Shown: one piece after another, positions 47,516-56,184 of the stretch
Layout of the letters: the number at the start of each line of letters is the position of its first letter
Numbering within the stretch: the first letter of the stretch is position 1
DNA from: Candidatus Iainarchaeum sp.
GTDB taxonomy: Archaea > B1Sed10-29 > WALL01 > JAGHAM01
DNA: 64,000 nt
Direction of reading: 5' to 3'
Assembly: GCA_021161465.1 (NCBI GenBank)
Contig: JAGHAM010000023.1
Location: 1-64,000, forward strand
Notes under the pieces: model-generated
Seen by the model: the letters and a program-made list of their open reading frames with translations, nothing else
Databases searched by the model: none
What the model was told of the DNA's origin: nothing
Translations under genes and position numbers: made by a program

Positions 47516-47742
47516 CTCGCTGCTGCGTTCCTCGCTCTCTCACAGAAAAAATGTACATTCTGCTTTTGTAGATGCAACACTGGCAAGTCAATGGTCCAAA
47601 CATCAGGCAATCACAGGTTAAGCCGTTCCAGCCAGTATGGGCGCGGACTCCACTATTGCCCTCTTTTCTATGTTTTTGGGTATTGCGCTGTTGTCTGCGC
47701 TTCGAGCATAGTTTTTTATATTTTTGGCTCTTTGATTAGCTT
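47508..47742 (+). other. Non-coding gap with a decayed duplicate and a leaderless promoter
   Basis: This is a 235-nt gap. Positions 47554-47581 repeat the preceding gene's 3' end and still spell YILLL-stop, so this may be a gene remnant. A TATA box (ttttttatatt, 47712-47722) is centred 26 nt before the ATG at 47743. I found no tRNA or other RNA gene on either strand. Confidence 0.5.
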
Positions 47743-48069
47743 ATGAACCTTGGATTCCTTGGTGACATAAAAAACACCATAGACCTGTTATTCCTTGGAT
47801 TTAAGGTCGTAGTTCTTGTATTCCTTGTAGGATGGGTTAGGGGCCACCTGGGCGGAGGGATAATCGCAACAGTTGCCATACTCATCATTGGATGGCTTGT
47901 GCTCTTCAAATACTTCTATTTATTTGGGCCAATGGCAGTAATTTACCTGATATTGATAGTTGGAGGTAGTGGTGTTATAATGGATATAGCCTTTGGTAGG
48001 TCCATGTACCTCGAGGAACCATACATAGGAAAGGATTTGATGGATGGAAGGAGGCCCCCACCAATATGA
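47743..48069 (+). CDS. Small multi-pass membrane protein, family A
   Basis: This 108-residue protein has three hydrophobic helices and a short C-terminal polar end (DLMDGRRPPPI). The segment VGWVRGHLGGGIIATVAILI resembles LSWVRNTVGPGMVSILISLI in the next gene, so the two are paralogues, and the gene at 48530 is probably a third. No known family. It begins the run of small membrane proteins. Confidence 0.7.
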   Translation: MNLGFLGDIKNTIDLLFLGFKVVVLVFLVGWVRGHLGGGIIATVAILIIGWLVLFKYFYLFGPMAVIYLILIVGGSGVIMDIAFGRSMYLEEPYIGKDLMDGRRPPPI

Positions 48070-48079
48070 AGGTGAAAAC

Positions 48080-48442
48080 TTGAGAACAAGTGAGATAAAA
48101 CTAAACAAGAAAGGTTTTCTCCCGCTTATAGCTGGGATTCCAACAGCCTTGATAGTTTTGATAGTGGTAATACTCCTACTGGTGCTAAGCCCTGCTATCC
48201 TTATGCAAATTCGTGAAATAAAGCTGCTTTTCCAGATATTCGCTGCGATAATCATTCTCTCATGGGTCAGAAACACCGTTGGCCCTGGGATGGTATCAAT
48301 CCTGATAAGCTTAATCCTGATATATATCTTCGTCCTTATGGTCCCCGAACTTCTCGGCGCGATATGGGCAATGTACATCCTGTTGACATTCGGCTTGTGG
48401 TCAATGATATTCTGGGGTCTGCCTTTGATTTTCAGGAAGTGA
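48080..48442 (+). CDS. Small multi-pass membrane protein, family A
   Basis: This protein has 120 residues from a TTG at 48080, preceded by aaggtga; an ATG at 48044 in the same frame lies inside the upstream gene. The N-terminus (KLNKKGFLPLIAG) looks slightly like a class III signal, but three or four helices follow, so it is a polytopic protein rather than a pilin. It is paralogous to the previous gene. The start is uncertain. Confidence 0.62.
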   Translation: MRTSEIKLNKKGFLPLIAGIPTALIVLIVVILLLVLSPAILMQIREIKLLFQIFAAIIILSWVRNTVGPGMVSILISLILIYIFVLMVPELLGAIWAMYILLTFGLWSMIFWGLPLIFRK

Positions 48443-48529
48443 TTAAAAATGAAGAGTATAATGTTGAGTGCCTGTCAGAAGAGCATAAAGTTAAATAGCG
48501 GTATTGCAAAAAAATAACTTGGTGGATAG

Positions 48530-48772
48530 ATGGGAGACATAGTCAATGATTTGAGAGTGGCTCTGACACTAGTCGTACTTGTCTACCTTGCCCAGTGGGC
48601 CATCGCTGGCACGGGCTCCAGGAAAGTAGGGATAATAGTTGCACTGGTAATAGTGTACCTAACAGTCTGGCAACACCTCATGGTTCTTATCATCGTGATA
48701 GCATTCTTCTTCGGATACGCTTTCTTTGAAGCCTTTGAGAGCACGTTTATACCACTGGATCAGGGAGGTTGA
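48530..48772 (+). CDS. Small membrane protein, family A (diverged)
   Basis: This 80-residue protein has two or three hydrophobic helices. AQWAIAGTGSRKVGIIVALVI matches the WxRxxxGxG-helix pattern of the two genes before it. A ggtgg ribosome binding site precedes the ATG, and an AT-rich element (gttaaata, about 48491-48498) may be its promoter. Confidence 0.65.
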   Translation: MGDIVNDLRVALTLVVLVYLAQWAIAGTGSRKVGIIVALVIVYLTVWQHLMVLIIVIAFFFGYAFFEAFESTFIPLDQGG

Positions 48773-48773
48773 A

Positions 48774-49070
48774 ATGGACACTTTTACTCTCGTAGTATTC
48801 CTGATTCTGATAATAATAGCCATACAGGCTAAAGTCTATGCAATAGCGCTGCTCCTAATGGCATTCCTCTTGTTCACCCTTAAGTCAAGAACTATGATAT
48901 TGATTGCAATAGTGGCTGGAGTTATAGGGTTCTTCTTAAACTATTCGTTCAATGTGGAGTTGCAGGTAATAATGATATTGATTGTGGTCCTGCTCCTTGC
49001 TGGTGCCATGCTCACTTCAAGGAGTGAGGGACCTGGCTCATATACGCCAAGTGCCTTTGGGGTGTTTTGA
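48774..49070 (+). CDS. Small membrane protein, family B
   Basis: This protein has 98 residues from the ATG at 48774, with a gggaggt ribosome binding site. It starts MDTFTLVVFLILI and has three or four hydrophobic helices, then a polar end (EGPGSYTPSAFG). The N-terminal hairpin resembles the following four gene products. The stop overlaps the next start (TGATG). Confidence 0.68.
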   Translation: MDTFTLVVFLILIIIAIQAKVYAIALLLMAFLLFTLKSRTMILIAIVAGVIGFFLNYSFNVELQVIMILIVVLLLAGAMLTSRSEGPGSYTPSAFGVF

Positions 49071-49411
49071 TGGATACTCTGACCCTTTTGCTGCTGTCAC
49101 TGATAGTTATCGTTGGATTCTACACTGAATGGTGGGTTGCACTGATTGGGGTAGTCCTTCTGGTCGCGTATATTTATGGTGCAAGAGAGGGGACACACGC
49201 GCCAGCACCTGCTGGTGGGGTCAAGGTGCGACCAATAATCGTACAAAGGCGTTACGTTGGTCCTGAATCAATATACCCAAGAGTGATGAAGATGAGAATC
49301 AGGCCTGACTGGGATACCAGACCGTGGTTTGAACAGGCATCCGGGGCATTTGGGCGCTTAATGGGATGGGCAACCAACGCTGGCAAACCAAGCAGCAAGA
49401 GTGAAGACTGA
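49070..49411 (+). CDS. Small membrane protein, family B with cytoplasmic/soluble tail
   Basis: This protein has 113 residues. MDTLTLLLLSLIV begins a helical hairpin; a Pro/Ala/Gly linker (APAPAGG) leads to a tail with RPIIVQRRYVGPESIYP, then MRIRPDW and SGAFGRLMGW. The same order occurs in the next two genes. Family unknown. Confidence 0.7.
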   Translation: MDTLTLLLLSLIVIVGFYTEWWVALIGVVLLVAYIYGAREGTHAPAPAGGVKVRPIIVQRRYVGPESIYPRVMKMRIRPDWDTRPWFEQASGAFGRLMGWATNAGKPSSKSED

Positions 49412-49436
49412 CAAACCATCAACATTTTTGCAGAAG

Positions 49437-49445
49437 ATTTAAATA
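49437..49445 (+). promoter_or_regulatory. TATA box within the small membrane protein array
   Basis: atttaaata is centred about 27 nt before the ATG at 49468 and is the only clear promoter between 49070 and 50652. Confidence 0.5.
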
Positions 49446-49467
49446 ATTGAACTCCGATATTTTAATG

Positions 49468-49842
49468 ATGGACAGGCCAATAGGGTTAATGGTAATAGTT
49501 ATAATACTATCAGTTGTGACTAAAGTTTACTGGCTGGCCATACTAGTTGGTATAGCAGCATTACTGGTGGCTATAGCCAGCATTGAGATAAAACGACCAA
49601 GTCCAGTCCCATCTGGCGGCAAAGAAGAAGAGATATTAACACCTGTGATAGTTCAGGATGTTGGGGAACCGCCGTACCTTTACCCGCCAAACTTTGACTT
49701 GAAGTTAAAACCCAATGAATCGCTCATGCCATTGTATGATATAGCTGCTGGTTCATTTGGCAAGCTGTTCAGAGCAATTTATCGAACCGCCCGCGGGGAC
49801 AGCCTCAGGAACTTGTCCCCAAAGAAGGTGAAGTGGAGGTAA
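49468..49842 (+). CDS. Small membrane protein, family B with soluble tail
   Basis: This protein has 124 residues from the ATG at 49468 (another ATG at 49465), supported by the TATA spacing. MDRPIGLMVIVIIL begins the hairpin. The tail has TPVIVQDVGEPPYLYP, LKLKP and AGSFGKLFRAIY, aligned with the previous gene. Unknown function. Confidence 0.7.
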   Translation: MDRPIGLMVIVIILSVVTKVYWLAILVGIAALLVAIASIEIKRPSPVPSGGKEEEILTPVIVQDVGEPPYLYPPNFDLKLKPNESLMPLYDIAAGSFGKLFRAIYRTARGDSLRNLSPKKVKWR

Positions 49843-49846
49843 TGAC

Positions 49847-50212
49847 GTGGATACTGACCAGCTGCTGCTGTTGCTTGTAGTTTGCGCAGGGGCTTACCTC
49901 GCTGGATACCGCGGCCTTGCAATTGGCCTTGCCATAATCACAGGGCTAGTAGCTCTGGCTGGTGGCACAAAAAAGAGCAGAAAGTATCAAACGGTCGCTA
50001 TTGGCGGCGTAAATGTGCGTGGTGCGGAAATGCTTGAGCCCATAATCATTGAAAGCACTAGGGGTGCCCCATTTAGGATACCCTCAGACATGGACATGAG
50101 GATAAATCCCAAGTGGAGTGCGACTAACCTTATAGAAAAGGCAACACAGAAGGGGCTTGCTCCGTTCGCCAGGCTTATACACAGGATGTTTTACAGGGGG
50201 AAGTCACAATGA
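49847..50212 (+). CDS. Small membrane protein, family B with soluble tail
   Basis: This protein has 121 residues from the GTG at 49847, with ggaggt upstream. MDTDQLLLLLVVCAG begins the hairpin; the tail has EPIIIESTRGAPFRIP, MRINPKW and APFARLIHRMFYRG, the same plan as its two upstream neighbours. It overlaps the next gene by 4 nt. Confidence 0.7.
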   Translation: MDTDQLLLLLVVCAGAYLAGYRGLAIGLAIITGLVALAGGTKKSRKYQTVAIGGVNVRGAEMLEPIIIESTRGAPFRIPSDMDMRINPKWSATNLIEKATQKGLAPFARLIHRMFYRGKSQ

Positions 50213-50643
50213 ACGCACTGATATTTGTAATAGCGCTGCTGGTAATAGGCGCGGTCTTTGGGTCTCCCTGGCTTGCTTTGATTAGCATTGGCGCAGTTTT
50301 CCTGACAGCAATAGCATTAGTAATCGAGAGAGCTGAACAACAGGCAGCCCCAGCAGGTGGGACTGGTAGAAAGCACAAGATAATACAAGCGTCCATGGAT
50401 GACTGGGACAACGATGACACCATGACATATATGATGGCCATGTCAGGCTCAAAGCCGATATCCTTAAAATCCCCTGAGGACCCAATGAAAGCCGTAACTA
50501 GTGCTTTTGGTGCAAAAGGAAAGATACCAGCCAGTGTCGTCAGAAATGTCCTGCCTTTCAGCAACTATGGCAGGGATTCTACGTTTGAGCACGTATTCAT
50601 TGGCCTTCCAGTCAGTATTGGCAAGTTGATATCAAAAAAATAG
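50209..50643 (+). CDS. Small membrane protein, family B (diverged)
   Basis: This 144-residue protein has a helical hairpin with GSPWLALISIG, a Pro/Gly linker (APAGGTGR) and a soluble tail (KIIQASMDDWDND ... SAFGAKGK). It keeps the layout of the family but little exact sequence. It overlaps the previous gene by ATGA. Confidence 0.68.
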   Translation: MNALIFVIALLVIGAVFGSPWLALISIGAVFLTAIALVIERAEQQAAPAGGTGRKHKIIQASMDDWDNDDTMTYMMAMSGSKPISLKSPEDPMKAVTSAFGAKGKIPASVVRNVLPFSNYGRDSTFEHVFIGLPVSIGKLISKK

Positions 50644-50651
50644 GTGAGAAA

Positions 50652-51305
50652 ATGAAAATTAGCAATTTTATCGTTGTTTGCGCACTCCTGACAATGATGC
50701 CACTGGCCTCTACACAGGTCATAACGCCAGAAGATATACAAAAAGAAACTGGCTGTCAGGTCTATGACACTTACTGGCTATGCCCACAGACCATCGTCCT
50801 GGAAAATATTCCATTAAAGTATACAACTAACTTAGTTTGCTATGAACTAGACAATGAAAGTTATGGTTGCTATGGCAATGCAATCTTGTTATCAGACGCG
50901 CACTACCAAGAGTGCCAGATTTATATCCCACTACTTGCAGGGAACGAGGTCGACTACACTAAGATGCAATATAACTACAACTGCCATGATAGGAAATGGA
51001 AGAGTGGTTCAACTGTCGAGCTACTCACATACCCTGACTTGTTAAATGGAATAGATTGCCATACCACTGAAAGCAATGACTCGTACTCTGAGAAAGCATG
51101 TAAAGCTAAAGGCCAAGCCATAGTGGCAAACGCTACAATTGACGAGGAAAACGGAACAAAATACCTAATCGTTATGAGCTCAAAGCCACAGACTGGTATT
51201 ATTCCAAATCTACAGAATGGTATCGTTCTGGAGACATGGCAGTGGGTTGCCATTGCATTGTTTGTACTGGTTTTGGTGTGGATGTACCTAAAAAGGAGAA
51301 AATAG
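50652..51305 (+). CDS. Secreted protein with C-terminal anchor
   Basis: This 217-residue protein has a signal peptide (MKISNFIVVCALLTMMPLAS), an extracellular Cys-rich domain with NDS, NAT and NGT sequons, and a C-terminal helix followed by KRRK. The tail layout could suit archaeosortase, but an ordinary membrane anchor is as likely. A ggtgag ribosome binding site is present. It is the last gene of the surface locus. Confidence 0.75.
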   Translation: MKISNFIVVCALLTMMPLASTQVITPEDIQKETGCQVYDTYWLCPQTIVLENIPLKYTTNLVCYELDNESYGCYGNAILLSDAHYQECQIYIPLLAGNEVDYTKMQYNYNCHDRKWKSGSTVELLTYPDLLNGIDCHTTESNDSYSEKACKAKGQAIVANATIDEENGTKYLIVMSSKPQTGIIPNLQNGIVLETWQWVAIALFVLVLVWMYLKRRK

Positions 51306-51767
51306 CTACTTGGTATCGAGCCGTGTGAGCATTTTCTTGTTGATTTTGATTAAATCCTCGTTAAGCCTTTTTATTGAGGCGACCAGCGGTTTAATCTCAT
51401 CAACCTCTCTCTTTAAATCAGCCAATTCTTCCCTGATAGCCTTGGTATCCTCTCCAGTAGTTACGTTTTTCTCATGTATCTCGTTTAGATGGGCGTGTAT
51501 CCTCTCAAAGTGCTCCCCATGTTCACCAAGCTTCTCCATGGCAGGCTTTAGGTGCTCACCGCTCTCAAGGAGCTTCACCGCCTGGTCTGCCTTCTCACTA
51601 ACATCTGCTACAGTGGTCTCGGGATTCGCCGCTGCAATTATGTCTTCTATATCCTCATCGTTCAATCCCATCTGCTTCAGGTTTGAAACTATTTCTGTTT
51701 TGGTAACGCCTTGGGCATTCATCTCTTTTACTATCCCTACTATACGATTGAAGACAGATTTTTCCAT
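51306..51767 (-). CDS. Coiled-coil protein, unknown
   Basis: This 153-residue protein has an N-terminal helical segment (GVTKTEIVSNLKQMGLNDEDIEDII) resembling a UBA-like or helix-turn-helix fold, then heptad-patterned helices to the C-terminus. A ggttta ribosome binding site precedes the ATG, with TATA-like elements at 51781-51803. It is divergent from the HerA-like gene and has a coiled-coil counterpart on that gene's other side. No family is recognised. Confidence 0.7.
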   Translation of the reverse strand: MEKSVFNRIVGIVKEMNAQGVTKTEIVSNLKQMGLNDEDIEDIIAAANPETTVADVSEKADQAVKLLESGEHLKPAMEKLGEHGEHFERIHAHLNEIHEKNVTTGEDTKAIREELADLKREVDEIKPLVASIKRLNEDLIKINKKMLTRLDTK

Positions 51768-51817
51768 ATCTAAACCTCAAAGTATTTAAAGCACGATGTA
51801 ATAAAAGACAGATAACA

Positions 51818-51878
51818 GCTATATAAAGGATTAGGGTGGTCCAACGAAAACTCTTGAACTTCCTCATGGCCCTTGGAG
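51818..51878 (+). promoter_or_regulatory. TATA box and ribosome binding site of the HerA-like gene
   Basis: ctatataaag at 51819-51828 predicts a start near 51849. A ggagag sequence lies just before the GTG at 51883. Confidence 0.5.
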
Positions 51879-51882
51879 AGAA

Positions 51883-53295
51883 GTGCTATCTGGAATCTGG
51901 GATGAGAAGGAAGTCGCTTATTATGAGAATCCGGAGAAACGCATACTCATAGTTATATATGACAAGAAAGGGGATGAAATTGCCGGTGTTGTAACACTGA
52001 TGGCAAAGTTTTTCCTAGTTGAAGGAAATGCGACAGAACTTGCTTACTCTCTGGACAACACAATCCTCATCCAAAAAAGGACACCTTTATTTAAGGGTTC
52101 ATTCATTGGGGTAGTCACGGACCCTACATACATAGAATATACACCAAGGAACTTGATTAATGAAACCGCTGAACTGTATAACAAACTTGACGAGAGAAAC
52201 GCGGAAATCATGAGGAAAACTGGTGACTATAACATCAGCCTGATTTCGCTTGAATTTGCAGGTGACAAAACTAAGGAGCTATTCGGCGAGCCGCTTGCAC
52301 TTCCAGCCATGGTTGTCAGGAAACCTGGTCCCAAGACTGTGATGGAAACGCCCGTGGGCAATGTAGTGCTTGGTATAGACTTAAAAGGCGAAACAGTAAA
52401 GGAAGACATGAAGTCGTTTGCAGTTACAATCATAAGCGGCGACAAAACAAGGCTTATAACACATCTGATAGTCGAGGGTTTCATATTGAACGGCACACCA
52501 AGCTTGATTTTTGATGGAAAGAACGAATTCACGCATCTCGATGAGCCAAACAGGCAGGCAACCGACCTGCAGAGCTATGACCCTGAGCTGGAGCCATTAA
52601 GCCTCCCTTTGAGAAGGTTTGTGCCTGGAAGTGATGTGTTTGTAAACTTAGATTCACTTAATGAAAAATTATTCGCAAACATAGCAGGGATAAAACAAGG
52701 GAAAGAAACCGAGTTAGTGAGTGAAGTGCTCTCAAAAAAAGACATCAAGTCGCTTGGTGAACTGGCTACAAAACTAGAGGAGTTTACAAGCGAAGATGAT
52801 AAATACTATGCAGCCAGAGCGATAAGAATATGCAAACTTCTTGATGAAACCTATCCAGGAGTATTCAACGGTGCGGTTGAGCCCAACGAGCTACTCGCCC
52901 CATGGATGAAAAGGATTGGGAGAGTCGCCCTCATAGACCTCAGTGGTATCGACAAGAGGATTGCTAAGGGTATAATTTATTCTGTGCTGACTATCTTATA
53001 CAAAAAGTTAAAGGAGGAATCATCCGGTGATGAAACGCGGATAGTGGTCGCTCTTGAGGACCGTGGTGGAGATGGAGAATACATTGATAAAGAGACAAAT
53101 GCCCTGATAAAGCTTTGCTCCTCCTATGGGATGGGGATATGCCTCAGAACGCCATCAGAAAGTAATGTTGACACGGACCTGTTCACGAATGCAACTGCTA
53201 GAGTAAAATGCATAAATGAAAAAGAAGTGTCAGTGCACCTCCAAACAAAAAACCCGTATAGGGTGAAGCTTAGGCCTCCATTAAGTGCAGAATAA
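51883..53295 (+). CDS. HerA/VirB4-like protein lacking a usable P-loop
   Basis: This 470-residue protein begins with a GTG. The second half follows the order seen in HerA-type ATPases: a strand with ISGDKTRLITHLIVEGFI where Walker A should be, then PSLIFDGKNEF like the DxxGEY segment, RVALIDLSGI, and RIVVALEDRGG at the Walker B position. No GKS/T is present, so ATP binding is doubtful. The similarity is from pattern only; a distant or unrelated fold is possible. Coiled-coil genes flank it on the opposite strand. Confidence 0.55.
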   Translation: MLSGIWDEKEVAYYENPEKRILIVIYDKKGDEIAGVVTLMAKFFLVEGNATELAYSLDNTILIQKRTPLFKGSFIGVVTDPTYIEYTPRNLINETAELYNKLDERNAEIMRKTGDYNISLISLEFAGDKTKELFGEPLALPAMVVRKPGPKTVMETPVGNVVLGIDLKGETVKEDMKSFAVTIISGDKTRLITHLIVEGFILNGTPSLIFDGKNEFTHLDEPNRQATDLQSYDPELEPLSLPLRRFVPGSDVFVNLDSLNEKLFANIAGIKQGKETELVSEVLSKKDIKSLGELATKLEEFTSEDDKYYAARAIRICKLLDETYPGVFNGAVEPNELLAPWMKRIGRVALIDLSGIDKRIAKGIIYSVLTILYKKLKEESSGDETRIVVALEDRGGDGEYIDKETNALIKLCSSYGMGICLRTPSESNVDTDLFTNATARVKCINEKEVSVHLQTKNPYRVKLRPPLSAE

Positions 53296-53297
53296 GT

Positions 53298-53786
53298 TTA
53301 TAGTCTCGGCTTTTTTCCAGAGAGGACATTATTTACCTTCTTGTCTATGACCTCATTAAGCTCATCTATCGTGACGTATTCCAGTGGGTTAATGCTATCC
53401 AAAGTATATTTCAGCTCATCCACCTGTTGTTTCAGGTTAACCATAGTCTTCTTTAAGTCAGAGATCTCGCCGGTTAGCTGTGTTACAACTTCTGGAGCCG
53501 CCTGCACGACCTTTTGGTTTTCCGGCTTCTGCTTGCTTAGCTCGGCAATTATCTCCGCCTTAAGCTCTTCTTTCATGGTGCTGGATGCAGCAGGACCTTT
53601 CATCTCTATCTCCTTCAACTTCTTGTTGTGGGACACGAGCGTCCTGCCTATGACCTGCTCATTCATCTCTATAATTTTAAGCCTCTGTGCCAGGAGCTTC
53701 ATTTTTGCGTCTAAGGTGCTTATTGCACTCTCGATATCGCGCAACCCTATCGTTGCTTTCTCCCGTGTAATTCTCCTAGAAGGCAA
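53298..53786 (-). CDS. Coiled-coil protein, unknown
   Basis: This protein has 162 residues from a TTG at 53786, with ggtgg just upstream. Heptad-like helices (DIESAISTLDAKMKLLAQ, then LKKTMVNLKQQVDEL) surround a Lys/Pro-rich hinge, and the end reads NPLEYVTIDELNEVI followed by basic residues. It converges on the HerA-like gene with a 2-nt gap. No family is recognised; it vaguely resembles accessory FlaC/D/E-type proteins, but this is weak. Confidence 0.65.
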   Translation of the reverse strand: MPSRRITREKATIGLRDIESAISTLDAKMKLLAQRLKIIEMNEQVIGRTLVSHNKKLKEIEMKGPAASSTMKEELKAEIIAELSKQKPENQKVVQAAPEVVTQLTGEISDLKKTMVNLKQQVDELKYTLDSINPLEYVTIDELNEVIDKKVNNVLSGKKPRL

Positions 53787-53852
53787 TCAACCACCATTAA
53801 ATAAGACTTTAACTCAATTAAGTATGTTTCAATATAAAAGCCTTGTGATACC

Positions 53853-56144
53853 ATGAAAGGCGTCTTAATTGATGTGGAGAGCGATAACCACATTATAAAA
53901 CTCTTCATAAAGGATACCGAAACAGGGAAAGTTGAAGAGGTAGTGGATAGCTCGTTCTACCCTTATTTCTACCTGCTTGGAGTGGATGAGGAAGATGCAA
54001 AAAGCCTTGGGGAAGGGCTGAGAGGAATTGAGAGGAGCAAGGGCGCCCTGAAGATAATCGCTGAAAAGCCATCTGATGTTCCATACCTGAGGGAAAAAGC
54101 AAAAGAGATTGGTGAGATACGGGAATATGACATACCATATACTCAGAGGTATCTCATAGACAAAGGTCTGAAGCCCATGAAGCGCTACGAATGGGTTCTT
54201 GATGGGAACAAGCTCATCTCCTTTAAAGAGGATGTAGGTAAGTGGTCTGTAAGCAGGAAAGCTTTTGACATAGAAACCTATAACCCCCAAGGCATGCCAA
54301 GGCCGTCACAAGACCCTGTTATAATGGCTTCCTTCTGGAATGAGGAACTGGGGAAGGTCATCACATGGAAGCCAGCAAAGGCTAGCTTCGTTGAGATGGT
54401 TGAAGACGAGAAGCGGCTTATAGCCAGGATAACTGAAGAGATAAACTCGGCAGATGTAATTTATACTTATAATGGAGACAACTTTGACCTGCCCTACATA
54501 AAGAAACGCGCTGACAACTATAAGATACCAACAGCCATAGACTTAAGGCGCGGGGGGCAAGGCACAAAAGCCAAGATAAGAGGAAAAATCCACTTAGATG
54601 CCTATCTTGGCGTTAATTTCCTAACAACTATAGGCTGGCTAAAGCTGCCGAGGTACAGACTGGAAGATGTATACAAGGAGTTCACTGGAAAAGAAAAGCT
54701 AGATATGGAGGTAACGGACCTTTGGAAGGACTGGGAGAACGGCACTATAGACAAGGTGACTGACTACTCGCTCCAGGATGCCGAGGCCGCATATGTCATA
54801 GGCGAGAGACTGCTTCCCCTGTATGTGGAGTTCTGCAAACTCGTTGGGCAAACCATGTTTGATGTTTCAAGAATGAGCGCCTCCCAGATTGTTGAGCTGT
54901 TGCTACTGAAGAAAGCATTCCACAAGAAACAGATAGCCCCAAACAAGCCGACAGAACACGAGTTCGTATCGAGGATAAGAAAGCCAATAAAAGGGGCGTT
55001 CGTGAAGCAGCCCGAACCCGGGCTTCACGAGAACTTAGCCATCCTTGACTTCAGGTCTCTGTATCCCTCCATTATAATAAGCCATAATGTAAGCCCTGAA
55101 ACCCTCAACTGCGAGTGCTGCAAAGATGATGGATATGTATCGCCAAACGGTTACCGTTTCTGCAAGAAAAAACGTGGCATAATTCCTGAGATGCTTGAGG
55201 AACTGTTAAGCAAGAGAGTTGAAGTGAAAAAACTGCTTAAGTCAACCAAGGACCCCGAAGAGAGGAAAAGGCTGGACGCAAAACAACAGGCTTTGAAGAT
55301 AACAGCAAACGCCACTTATGGATACACACTGTTTGCAAGAGCGCGCTGGTATTGCAGAGAATGTGGTGAGGCCATAACAGCATGGGGAAGGCACTACGTC
55401 CAGAACCTAATATCCCAGGCCGAAGAAACTGGGTTTAAAGTGCTTTACGCCGACACGGATTCCTGCTTCCTTGAGCTAAGGGATAAGACCAAAGAAGATG
55501 TGATTAAATTCCTCAAGGACTACAACAGCAAGCTACCGGAGGCCATGGAACTCGAGCTTGAAGGCTTTTACCCCAGAGGGATTTTTGTAACTAAGCGCGA
55601 GGGAGGGGCAGCCAAGAAGAGATACGCCCTTATACGCGAAGACGGGCAGGTAGAGATAACCGGGCTTGAGTTTGTTAGGAGGGATTGGAGTGGGCTTGCC
55701 AAAAAAACCCAGGAGAAAGTCATAAGGGCCATACTCGAGAACAAGATTGGAAAGGCCAAAGAGGTAGTTATGGACACGATAGATGCAATCAGGGAAGGAA
55801 AAGTGCCACTGGATGACCTAGTGATATACACGCAAATTAAGCGGAAGATAAGCAAATATGACGCTATTGGCCCCCATGTCAAAGCAGCAAAACGGCTTGA
55901 GGAAAGCGGAGTTAAAGTAGAGCCTGGTATGACGATAGGATATGTAGTGACGCAGGGAGCAGGCAATATAGGTGACAGGAGTTATCCTCCTCAGTTGATT
56001 GGAAACAGGAAACCAGATGTAGACTACTACATAAACAACCAGGTGCTACCCGCAGTTATGAAGATACTGTCAGAAGTAGGGATAAAAGAAGATGATTTAA
56101 AGATAGGTGGGAAGCAAAGCGACCTTGGCCAATGGGTTGGCTAA
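53853..56144 (+). CDS. polB: Family B DNA polymerase
   Basis: This 763-residue polymerase has the usual archaeal PolB length. The 3'-5' exonuclease site is FDIE (138-141). Polymerase motifs follow: A, DFRSLYPSI (from 399); B, KITANATYG (from 482); C, YADTDS (532-537) with both aspartates present. Two Cys pairs (CECC with a later C, near 420-440, and CREC near 498) could bind zinc. It synthesises DNA in replication or repair. No PCNA-binding tail is obvious. It is divergent from a coiled-coil gene, with a TATA-like aatataaaa at 53831. Confidence 0.96.
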   Translation: MKGVLIDVESDNHIIKLFIKDTETGKVEEVVDSSFYPYFYLLGVDEEDAKSLGEGLRGIERSKGALKIIAEKPSDVPYLREKAKEIGEIREYDIPYTQRYLIDKGLKPMKRYEWVLDGNKLISFKEDVGKWSVSRKAFDIETYNPQGMPRPSQDPVIMASFWNEELGKVITWKPAKASFVEMVEDEKRLIARITEEINSADVIYTYNGDNFDLPYIKKRADNYKIPTAIDLRRGGQGTKAKIRGKIHLDAYLGVNFLTTIGWLKLPRYRLEDVYKEFTGKEKLDMEVTDLWKDWENGTIDKVTDYSLQDAEAAYVIGERLLPLYVEFCKLVGQTMFDVSRMSASQIVELLLLKKAFHKKQIAPNKPTEHEFVSRIRKPIKGAFVKQPEPGLHENLAILDFRSLYPSIIISHNVSPETLNCECCKDDGYVSPNGYRFCKKKRGIIPEMLEELLSKRVEVKKLLKSTKDPEERKRLDAKQQALKITANATYGYTLFARARWYCRECGEAITAWGRHYVQNLISQAEETGFKVLYADTDSCFLELRDKTKEDVIKFLKDYNSKLPEAMELELEGFYPRGIFVTKREGGAAKKRYALIREDGQVEITGLEFVRRDWSGLAKKTQEKVIRAILENKIGKAKEVVMDTIDAIREGKVPLDDLVIYTQIKRKISKYDAIGPHVKAAKRLEESGVKVEPGMTIGYVVTQGAGNIGDRSYPPQLIGNRKPDVDYYINNQVLPAVMKILSEVGIKEDDLKIGGKQSDLGQWVG

Positions 56145-56184
56145 AGCCACACATTCAATATGGAGAACGTGCTGATTTTTGAAC

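Noticed and set aside
48080-48442. Treating the 48080 product as a pilin because of its KKGF start
   Set aside because: Three or four membrane helices follow the site, and it aligns with polytopic neighbours rather than pilins.
48262-48498. A 78-codon plus-strand frame overlapping the 48080 gene
   Set aside because: The overlapping frame encodes a coherent membrane protein; this one gives a Trp/Arg/Asp-rich sequence with no ribosome binding site.
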